From NCBI RefSeq assembly GCF_019649055.1, contig NW_026570291.1, forward strand, positions 62,001 through 126,000: a DNA stretch of 64,000 nt. The letters are read 5' to 3'. The DNA comes from Paramacrobiotus metropolitanus (lineage: Eukaryota > Tardigrada > Eutardigrada > Parachela > Macrobiotidae). Shown piece by piece: positions 55,691 to 64,000 of this stretch. The notes under the pieces were generated by a model. The model had not been told where the DNA came from and made no database searches. It saw only the letters and a program-made list of their open reading frames with translations. How positions within the stretch are numbered: the stretch's first letter is position 1; every line of letters starts with the position of its first letter. A program made the position numbers and the translations under genes.

Positions 55691-56261
55691 CGCTGGTCCA
55701 TGGTGCAGCCAGCTGTTGTTCCTATTCCCGGGTTATCCATGGGTGCATTGGCAAGCACGGTGTGAAACACGGCAGCGACGTATTTCGCACCATGTTCGCG
55801 GAATCCTCTTTGGTTTAAAGTCCGGGGATAAGTCGTGCGGATCGAGTGGTTAGGAGGTGTCGCTTAAAGCGCTTTCCTCGGAACCTATTGAAGCGTGTAA
55901 TCACCGGAAGTGTGTAAACCACCGTCGGGTGAAAGTTTGTAGTGCTTACCTGTTAATCACTGATTAACAGGCTGTTTGATGCGGCGGTGTTGAAAGGAAA
56001 ATTCTAATGAATTTTAATGGAGTTCCGCCCGTCTTACGTGACGGCAATTGATTTGCTAACTTGTGTCTGTTGAATTGAATAAAGTTGTGAGCCAGTGGCA
56101 GTGTGATTTAGTTTGTTTGGCATTTCCTTATTCCGTGCACACCACCAGCATAGAACAGTCGTTTTGGCTTCGAGGGCCGCTTACAAGCAAACCTCGTTGA
56201 GAGACTTAGGAGCCTCGTTTTATGGCGCTCCTGGGTCTCCTTTCCTGAATTTCCCGAGTCC
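55691..56261. other. Interval upstream of the disordered ORF
   Basis: No gene recognised. Contains AATAAA at about 56077. It may be the 5' untranslated or promoter region of the next ORF, but nothing specific is visible. Confidence 0.35.
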
Positions 56262-56668
56262 ATGGGTCCCGGAAAATCCCGTAAGCGATCTCCCTCTCCT
56301 TCCTCTGAATCGTCTGGTTCTTCGGATCCTCATCCTGCACCACGTCCGCCTGTAAAGAAAGCAGTGGCTTCTACCGTGAAAGTTCAGTCGACTCGCAAAC
56401 CTGAACTTCAGAAAGGAACCACCGCGAAACCTGTTGCTAGCAATCTCAGCGTGGTGAAGCCTGCTCTCTGGAGTCTGTCCTCAACCAGAAACCTGTGGAG
56501 AAGCCGTACAGGATTCCTAAGCTGTCTGCCAAGGAATCCGAGAAGCGCTCTGCCTCAGTTGTACCTGTGGAGACGAAGAAGACGGAAAAGAAGAAGACCG
56601 ACGAGTCCACAACCAGTTCTTCGTCATCGTCAGCCCGCAAATCAACTGGTACAGCGATTGTACAGTAA
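56262..56668 (+). CDS. Disordered Ser/Lys/Pro-rich small protein, one frame break
   Basis: Starts ATG in a CCATGGG context. The first 60 or so residues (KSRKRSPSPSSESSGSSDP...) are basic, Ser/Pro-rich and disordered, like many nuclear or RNA-associated proteins. The coherent continuation lies in the -1 frame from about 56465 (NQKPVEKPYRIPKLSAKESE...) with Lys-rich KKTEKKKTDE and a poly-Ser run, to a TAA at 56666. One missing base near 56463 explains it. AATAAA at 56786-56791 fits a 3' UTR. No domain. It might be a host gene or a retroelement product. Confidence 0.45.
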
Positions 56669-57491
56669 ATCCCTGCATGTTCCCGTCTATCGTTTGCATA
56701 TTGAAATTAACAACCGGGTCATCATTCTACAATTTATCAACGCGATTATTTGCTACATTACCGTGGTGAATTATTGTTTTGTGCGAATAAAAATTTGGCT
56801 GATTTGTGAATTTTCGTGTTTAATTTCTGCATGACTTTAAATTTTCGAATCGTAAAAGCGGCTTATTGCTTGTGGAGATAAGCACTTCAAAAGGTCATTT
56901 CAGTGTTTGTCGGATATTTCCTGGCTGCGTACCTGGATCGTGTCTGGGTCGTAGTCTGAGCACCATAACCTGTCACGTACAGGAAATTACCGTCTCGCGT
57001 CATTTGATTGCCGCAAGTCATCACAAGGAAATCCGCAAATTTTCGCGCTATTTTCCGCAAGAAAAACAATTTTTTTTGGTCGGCCAAAAAGTTTATCTGG
57101 TCGAATTTTTAATTTTCTGTTCGTCAGAAATAGGTTTTAAGAATTTTTAAATTTTTCTGGCGGTTGAAACGCCGTTAAAAATGAAAACGAGGAGAATTTC
57201 GACCTGTTGTCGGTTAGCCTTTGTTAGCTTAGTACGTTGACCTAAAGGGTCGCTTTCTGACAAAGTAAAGTTTTTAGGGCGGTTTCCCCGACAAAATTTA
57301 CTTTTTATCCGTTAGAAAGTTAAAATCAGTAGTTAGAAATTAAATTCAACCGTTGAAAAGTTGAGAATCGACCTATTTTCGACCAAAGTCGACCTAAAAA
57401 CACGACTTTACCGGCGTCGGTGTCGGTTACAGTCGGCTGTCCGCTGTTGCGGGTCGGAAATCCGTTTTTTGCTTGTCGAAATCCGCGAGGA
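56669..57491. other. 3' flank and AT-rich sequence; no gene seen
   Basis: Holds the poly(A) signal of the preceding ORF and then sequence without coding signal. Confidence 0.45.
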
Positions 57492-58241
57492 CGAGGACAA
57501 TTGGGTGCTGTGAATATACCCTTCACGATGAGGGTGCAATGGACATCCGACTAGTCTGCACCTCGCAGCACTACTAGCATCACGGTCGGAATTTTGAAAT
57601 TAAATCCAAGTTAAAACGGACAGCATCCAGTACGCGCACATATTTGTTTGTTTCCAGTATTTTGTTATATTCTATTCTAAATTTGTTGTAGTGATGTTTG
57701 TTTTACTTTTTTTACTTATTAATCTAATTTGCTACGTGTACTAAATCCAACTTTCCAGAAATATCAACTGTGTTGTGGATCTAGTCGCTAGAGCTTGTCA
57801 TAATGCTGCTTTGGACGCAGCAGTCAAGTGACTCAAGTCATATCAGTAGGGACTAGGGACTTTTATCGCAGGATTTCGCCGCAAAGGTCTACACTCTACA
57901 GTGTTAACCGCACGACATTAGGAAGGCGGCTGAAGGGAATTGTGCCTTAACAGAACGGGCAATGGCAGTGGATATTTAGTATTTACTGATCCTGAGGAGA
58001 ACTTCATTTCAGACACCAGGCTGCACTGTGCAAGACATGCCTCTGAATCAACCGATGTCAAAACGGATTATTCCTCCACTGTACGACAATTTTTTTGTTG
58101 ACCGTAGTTTGTCGAAGTAGACGGTGAAAACACTTTGAGGATAACATTTTTATCAAAATAAAGTTTTCTATGAAGTTTATTCCCGGGTGTTCATTGCACC
58201 CTAATCGTGAAGGGTATGTTCACAGCACCCCATTGTCCTCG
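57492..58241. mobile_element. TIR element of about 750 bp, about 50-bp ends
   Basis: CGAGGACAATTGGGTGCTGT at 57492 and its complement ending at 58241 form inverted repeats of about 50 bp with few mismatches, through ACCCTTCACGAT and AGGGTGCAATG. Target duplication is not clear: the right border has TA, and the left has a repeated CGAGGA. No transposase frame. Confidence 0.8.
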
Positions 58242-58640
58242 TATAGTTGCGGTTCGCTGTTCAAAGCGAAGGTCCCCGTATTATGGGAATAATCCTTTCG
58301 CGCTGCAGGCTCTCGGTCGAGCCTGGTGTCCGTCGGTTGGGAGAGAAAGTCGTTGCGTTCGGAAATGCTGCTCTGAATGACATCGACCAGCGAGAAACGA
58401 CATACCCGATTACCTGGGGTTCACAAAAGTTCCCCCCAAGTAGTGTCGTTCAGGGCTCCTTAAACATCGCAGAGACTCCAAACATTCCACGTTTTGTTAA
58501 AATAGATCGCAGAGAAATAGATCACAAAAATAATGGCAGTGGCAAATTAATGTGAATACTTCGCTTCAAATTAAGTTTTAGTAATACTGGAATTACTTGT
58601 ATCCCGTCAAAGCGAAGAATAAATTTCAAAATGGAAAAAT

Positions 58641-58917
58641 TATCACATGGTTGTGATAAACGGAATGTTGTGTCGTAAGCGCTCAGTGAATGGTATTGAC
58701 AAAATTGTTGTGCCTAAACAATGGCAAGAATTACTAATTAATTCAGTGCATGAGCGATGTAAGAATCATGAATTATTACCGCGCGGCGTGTCAGTTCACG
58801 AGTATCTGATTACCAGGTATTATTGGTTTAACTCGTTGACGGGCATTGGCGTTCAAGAGGCGACAAGGTGTATGGGATTTTTCCCCTGCGATCGGCAACA
58901 GTTAATCGTTATCCTTT
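58641..58917 (+). pseudogene. Retroelement integrase zinc-finger remnant
   Basis: A 90-codon frame reading MVVINGMLCRKRSVNG, then IVVPKQWQELLINSVHERCKNH...YLITRYYWF and a late Cys. This matches the start of LTR-retrotransposon integrases (G-L-R...VP...LL...H...H...YYW...C). The DDE core is absent. It is a fragment of a Gypsy/BEL-type element. Confidence 0.5.
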
Positions 58918-61287
58918 AATGTAGTAAGCAACATGGGACTTTAGAGCAACAGTAAAAACATAATTGAAACTTTTGTCCCAAGGTAATTACGAACGACAGG
59001 TCCGCAAAAATCGCTAATTTTGGACTTTCCTAGCTGCCGTAGGTCTTGCTAATTAAATAATTAGTGAATGATTAATTAAACCGGAAATAAATCAACAAAG
59101 TACAATTGAGAAAGCTGAATCTTAAAACGGTCAACACTGGTTCTGTAGGTTGAACCATAGATGACCACAGTCCGTCAAAAACGTGTCGTCTGCTAAACGC
59201 CATTGCCCATGAAGGGTTGTGAATACACGGGCGGGTGTACTTTCGACAGATCCTTTTCATAATTAAAGAGAATTTATACGATGGTAGCAAGACTGAAAAT
59301 GAGATTTCCGAAATTCTACAGTGTAATAAGAATAGTTTGATCTGTTACTGGGCGAAAGTTCAGTACATTCAGGTAGCAACGAAAAAACTTATTCAAGTTT
59401 TTTCGTTGCCGACCAGGAGCGATTTGGCGGGCTAGCGTATCTTTCTACAGTACTGCAACCTGTGATCAAAATTAGCGAAAGAAAGATTGCACCGAGATAT
59501 GCTTTCTTTCAATCTGGGAATATGCCTTGTGGCTATTATATTCCGTGCCAGATTGCAAGTGCAATAGGACCAGACAAGGCTCATGTTTACACAGTGAGGA
59601 CGAATACAGCATAACAAAGGCGCTAGACAATGGAAACACGTAGCGCTATCCCGTGAGTGCACACGAAAGAGTGGCCAAAGTCTACTCTTCGCTGTGCACA
59701 CATTCAGTGTGGCGGCACTGCAAGCGCAGAATCGGTAAGACCAAAGGAAAGCGCAGAACAAAAGAAGGTTCTTTGCCACTTTCTGAAAAATTTTCCAAAA
59801 TTGACTTCTAAACTCAATAACAATTTTGGAAGATGTCAGAAAATTCTGACATTTGATCAGATTCAATAAAAATCATTTTCAAAAAGAACTGCGGAGCGTT
59901 TTTGTGAAAAATGATTGCGTATTCTGTAAAAAATAAAATAAAGTAACTTTGAGTGTTTGTTTTTTTCAAGAATGGTTGAGTTTTTTGGAAAAAACGCTCC
60001 ACAGAACTTTAGTCATTTTAGCGGAACACATCGCTACGCTTGAAAGAAAAATTTCAAAAATCAGCTTGAATTTTTATTGCTTCTGGAACATAACGGCTTT
60101 TGATAAGTGACTTTTACATCTTGAAATTGTCTAACCAATTTCAGATTTTCAATGTGTGTAGCGAAAATATCGTAGTATTAGGTCAGATGAGTAGTTATGA
60201 TGCAGCACAAGCGCACGCATTGCGCCAGCGAGAATAGTCAAAAGAAGTCGAAATCGGTACAATCTCTTCTTAACGGAATAAGTTACTGTCAGTTCGGACG
60301 CAGAACATGCGCCATGTGGTTTTGGTTGTTGAAAGCTAGCAGAAAATGGGGATCCGGAACGGCACCCCGGGCGGTCGGCATGGCAGTCTTGATGCGTTAG
60401 TTCTAATTGTAATTCTACCACCAGTGTACGTAGCACTGTGAAATGGCACCACAACCCTGCACTCTGCTGCTCTCTACCTTCGATACCGAATACCGCTGAG
60501 GCAGGCAGAGCTATGGAGACGCGCAGCTTTAAAGAAACCTGCGAATTTGGAGTTTTGACCAGTCTCGAGCGATTGCAAACTGTAATGACCAAATTGGTGA
60601 TGTTGACCTATGCGACAGCTTTATGTTGGTTACATCCGGCCGATAATGTGTTAAAAAAAGTGCGAGTGACCACTGATATTTGGTTCGGCGCAAATCGCTT
60701 TGGCACCTGGATCATCTTTCCCATACCCACCGCTCCCGCCACACCAGGAAACGTGCAAGTCCGAATGATGCACGCAGTGTAAAGACGGCTCGGCGTGGTC
60801 ATCAAAGAGCAAGTTCAATGTTAAACTGCAGAAAGGCTGCGTCGTGAAACGCCATATGAGAGTCATGAAAATTTGCGAAGGAATATTGTCAGCATCGCTT
60901 GTTTTCTATGTTTTATATATGTAGTAGTAGTCAAAATGCCAGGAAAAGGGCTTTTGCAGTTTTTAATTGTTTGCTGACCAGTGGTCAATTTGTTTACCAC
61001 TTCTGTATTACTGTTTTGAAGTACTTTTTTTGGGGTATTTAGAGAAGTAATTCCTTTTACATATTTCCTGTTCTCCTAATTATTACAAAATTAAACGTTT
61101 TTATGCAGTAGACCGTCCATGGGCATTGTTGTCAGAACTGTCTGCGGCATTGAACAATACACTAATGTTCTGCTCTCGATAAGTCTCCAGCCTTTCAGGC
61201 TACGCCCATTTCTGCCGATTTCCATAGACTTTTATTTACACAGTGTTCCAGCCTTTTCGGCTTTTCGCCGAGTGTGTCAGCCCTGGC
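58918..61287. other. Interval without a recognised gene
   Basis: AT-rich with short overlapping frames; the 114-147 codon frames near 60.1-60.8 kb overlap on both strands and show no motifs. Confidence 0.45.
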
Positions 61288-61440
61288 ATAAACGCTGAGT
61301 CAGACGGCGATAGAGGAACGAGAGAGCAATTATGCTCAGCGTGTGCGCACGCGGTATATCCGCTTTAGTGGATGAGTGCAGTGCAGCAGCACACGTACGT
61401 ACAAGAGAGAGGCGAATACGGCATGTGAGTGAGTGCTAGT
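61288..61440. repeat. Dispersed repeat, second copy of 33.25 kb
   Basis: Same orientation as 33246-33395, sharing GAACGAGAGAGCAA, ATATCCGCTT and GATGAGTGCAGTGCAGCAGC. Confidence 0.8.
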
Positions 61441-61649
61441 ACGCCACATGTGGGCGGAGCACCACGCGCAGGCTCGTACGCCCGATACAAATTTAGAATT
61501 TAGAATTTTTTTTTAGAATTTTGGTCACAACACGCTAGTCTTATGTTCACCTTAGTTGAGAAGCTGATTCCGTAAAAACCTTTCAGTAGTAGGGTAGCGT
61601 ATCACCGTCACTCATGTTGCTTTTAACAGTTAGTGATTGTGAGCAACCC

Positions 61650-62234
61650 CAAGTTTACTATAGGCGACACTGTCCGGGCGACATCGACACTGTCTGGGCG
61701 ATGTCAGCTGAAGTGGGACTGCAACTCAACGAGGAAAAATGTGAGTTTTACATCTCTGGAGGAAACCCGGAACAGCGCGCGCAGACTGAAGCAGCTTTCG
61801 TTCAGCGATACCCAAGCATGAAGCGCCTCACCGAGCAAGACGTCATCCTCCTTGGTGCAGGGATCACACGTAAATCGGTCGGCCCACTTTTGGAAGAGAA
61901 AGTCGATATGGGGAACAAGATGATATCTCGTTTGCCACTTTTGCCATCCCATCAGGCACTCTTTCTCTTGAAGAATTGCCTGTCTGTCCCTAAACTGATG
62001 CACATTTTACGAACTAGCGAAGCCTTCAGTTTTCCGGAAATCCTAACGAAGTTCGACTTTACTGTGCGCAAGAGTCTGGAAAGAATTGCCAACGTGAGCA
62101 TTACTGACGAAATCTGGGAACAAGCATCCTTGCCTGTCCGGTTGGGTGGTTTGGGCATCAGACGCAACGAGCGACTAGCAGCTTCGGCATTCCTTGCCTG
62201 GATCATTTGGTACGCTCGCTGGTGCCACATATGA
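61650..62234 (+). pseudogene. LINE RT C-terminal and thumb region
   Basis: Frame 0 portion ending LAASAFLAW. The palm remnant begins directly downstream of the catalytic Asp pair, which is missing, so it cannot be an active RT. Confidence 0.85.
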
Positions 62235-63136
62235 CAGACCTGTACAGCGAAGCATATGCGACATGTGCGGAAAAAGCTTGGAAATCAAAGGGGCCCGCGG
62301 AACACCCTGATGAAAATTTGCGTGCTTCGCAGCGTGCTTGGGACATCCCGGTCGTCCTTTACCAGAAAGAAGCAGTATTACGTCAAACAAAATTCGTTAA
62401 CCAGAAAGCCCGGCTGCTAGCTGTGTCTCAGCCTGAGTCTGGGTTGTGGCTACATGCAGTCCCAGTGGCGAGCCTCGGCACTATGTTGTCGAATACCGAA
62501 GTAAGGATATCCATTGCGCAGCGCATCGGCGCCCCAGTATGCGTTGAACACCGGTGCAAATGCGGCAGCACTGTTGACAAATGGAGATATCACGGGTTAG
62601 GATGCAAGCACCTGAAAGCGAAAAGTTCCCGTCATAACTAAATCAGAGATGTGATCCACCGCTCCTGTGGTCAGCCAGTATCCCTTCCGTTCTCGAGCCA
62701 CCAGGCCTTTACCGCGATACCCAGAAAAGGCCAGATGGCATGACCTCGGTTCCCTTCAGTCAAGGAAAATCCTGGATGTGGGATGTCACCTGCACGGATA
62801 CCATGGCCACCAGTTACATCGCCAAGACATCCCAGGAAGCCGGCGCTGCCGCCACCATGGCGGAGGCGAAGAAAAACCACAAGCACGGATAGTTACGCGA
62901 TAATTTCAATTTCTCTGCTTTGGTTATTGAAACAATGGGTGTGTGGGGTAAAGAATCGAAATGTAAGATGTCTATACTCGGTAAGATGTTTTTTGAGAGG
63001 ACACAGGAGAAACGGTCCACTCAGTTTCTGAAGCAGAGAATCAGTGTTGCTTTAATGCGAGGTAATGCTGCTTGTGTTCAGGAAACGTTTTGTATCGGTA
63101 AGAGACTGGACGAAGTGTATTACGTGTTGAAATGAT
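62207..63136 (+). pseudogene. LINE zinc knuckle and PD-(D/E)XK-like endonuclease region
   Basis: Continues in two further frames: 62207-62641 (zinc-binding segment, ending SSRHN before a TAA) and from about 62670 (SIPSVLEPPGLYR, then the RPDG...WDVT nuclease core). The nuclease would nick target DNA for target-primed reverse transcription. An in-frame TAG follows KNHKHG. The last segment ends at the TGA near 63135. Confidence 0.85.
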
Positions 63137-63772
63137 GAACTGCGTAACTTTGCTTTTAATCTATGTAAACGTGAATAACCTATTAAAGTTTTCTATACGC
63201 GGTTTCAAAATGCCAGTGCAGCTATTATTACCTGCACCGACGCGCACCAAATACGGGCATTTTCAGAAACTGTAAGTGACTGTTCACTGTTGTATGAAAA
63301 AAATACAACCTTTATTGCGATTTCGTCCCTATAGACACATACGACAACATCAGGCTACGGTGGGCTCCTATTAGTCCTATACTTGCCGCGGTGGAAGGTC
63401 GAGTAGTTTTTGTAAATTTAACCTTATAACTTCTTAGGTTTTTATAGATATGCTCTGTTTTGTGATTACGTCAATACAAATCACTGAGATTTCAAATCTC
63501 CCCGGCTGACCAAAAACGCGCTACCTATCTACAACTATTCACAGGTCATCGGAATTGTTTAAGAAAGTTTTCTTTTAAAATAAACAAAGCAATTTCGGGA
63601 AAAAAGGAAAGTCGGGGAAATTTAACTGTCGAGTGACTACCGACCTGTCTAAACCGAGGCTGCCCGTCCATTACAGATACAAAAACACAATCGCAATAAG
63701 GTAAATTGTAACAGAACATCAACAATGCATCATCTGAATATTTCTGAATATTTTTGGATATTTTGATATATC
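63137..63772. other. Interval after the LINE; no gene seen
   Basis: Contains the LINE 3' flank and AT-rich sequence. No poly(A) tail of obvious length marks the LINE end. Confidence 0.45.
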
Positions 63773-64000
63773 ATGAAACCACCGAGTTTTAAGTTCGATT
63801 TTAACGCTTCTGTAACGTGGAAAACTTTTCTACCTGAGTTTAAAAAAGTTATTGAATTTCTAAGTGATCTGGAGTTCGAAGTCAGATCGTTGGGAGAAAA
63901 GAAGAAGTTGCTAGAACAGCAGCTACAGATACTCCAAGCATCCTAAGCCAAAACAGAGGACGCAACAACATCTGTCCCTACCGTGACTGAGACTACCGTG
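63773..64000 (+). CDS. Gag-like N-terminal ORF, cut by the window edge
   Basis: ATG at 63773 opens 57 codons (FNASVTWKTFLPEFKKVIEF..., then a coiled-coil-like LGEKKKLLEQQLQILQ) to a TAA at 63944-63946. The same frame stays open to the window end with a Thr-rich linker (EDATTSVPTVTETTV). The size, leading amphipathic helix, coiled coil and Thr linker resemble the start of a retrotransposon gag or ORF1 with a nonsense codon. This is a guess from composition; the remainder lies outside the window. Confidence 0.4.

Larger units (their letters stand above)
61650..63136 (+). mobile_element. 5'-truncated non-LTR retrotransposon (LINE), RT end plus restriction-like nuclease domain
   Basis: The similarity starts just after the RT active site (GDIDTVWAMSAEVGLQLNEEKC follows the usual YxDD segment), the classic sign of 5' truncation at insertion. 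The thumb region follows (LPLLPSHQALFLLKNCLSVP; ASLPVRLGGLGI), then a CCHC-like segment (CKCGSTVDKWRYHGLGC). The C-terminal PD-(D/E)XK-like domain reads KRPDG, MWDVTCTDT, AEAKKN and VIETMGVWG, then QRISVALMRGNAACVQ. It is broken by -1 frame changes near 62200 and between 62645 and 62690, by TAA at 62639-62641 and by a TAG near 62890. Confidence 0.88.

Noticed and set aside
1-64000. tRNA or rRNA genes
   Set aside because: No T-arm/acceptor combination or rRNA core was found by reading; a tRNAscan run would be decisive.

Overview
This window is animal nuclear DNA, probably from an invertebrate. The evidence is spliceosomal introns (GTAAGT/AG, one only 56 bp), a recognisable 3' exon of WDR24 (GATOR2 complex), polyadenylation signals, and dense, nested, mostly decayed transposable elements. 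I cannot assign a phylum. Host coding sequence is sparse: an unrecognised GC-rich exon on the minus strand near 2.0-2.6 kb, possible exons near 35.1, 36.7-37.7 and 56.3 kb, the WDR24 terminal exon (35,985-36,306), and a possible Ulp1-like protease on the minus strand (26.4-28.1 kb).

Layout. 0-15 kb is gene-poor and full of short non-autonomous elements: a hAT-type element with a clear 8-bp target duplication, a second element with long terminal inverted repeats (TIRs) beside it, and several foldback elements. 16-21.6 kb holds a decayed Helitron with introns, split by a 923-bp LTR-like insertion. 22-31 kb has more small TIR elements. 31-34 kb is a degenerate Ty3/Gypsy-related repeat. 34-35 kb is a mariner-like non-autonomous element. 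37.8-43.7 kb is a minus-strand Ty3/Gypsy pol (protease remnant, RT, RNase H, integrase, extra 3' ORF). 43.7-45.0 kb is an array of about ten 123-bp units.

The most interesting region is 45.0-50.6 kb (perhaps to 52.6 kb): an endogenous Maverick/Polinton (adintovirus-like) cassette on the plus strand. It encodes an N-terminally cut retroviral-type integrase with a chromodomain, a penton-like minor capsid protein, a short basic pX-like protein, a double-jelly-roll major capsid protein (MCP) split by a -1 frame change at a GGGAAAA heptamer, an adenain-like cysteine protease, a small membrane protein, and an inhibitor-of-apoptosis (IAP) protein with two BIR domains and a RING. Gene ends overlap by 1-8 nt, as in compact viruses. 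A separate promoter appears to drive a small two-exon acidic gene with a duplicated AIFAEG motif, and an orphan 111-aa ORF follows. No protein-primed DNA polymerase B is visible, and the left end is lost in the tandem array.

53-64 kb has dispersed pieces of the same repeat families, a short disordered Ser/Lys-rich ORF, a 750-bp TIR element, a retroelement integrase remnant, a 5'-truncated LINE with a C-terminal restriction-like nuclease domain, and the start of a gag-like ORF at the window edge. Across host and mobile genes alike, seven of seven clear frame breaks are in the -1 direction (one base missing), which suggests assembly deletions as well as true decay.
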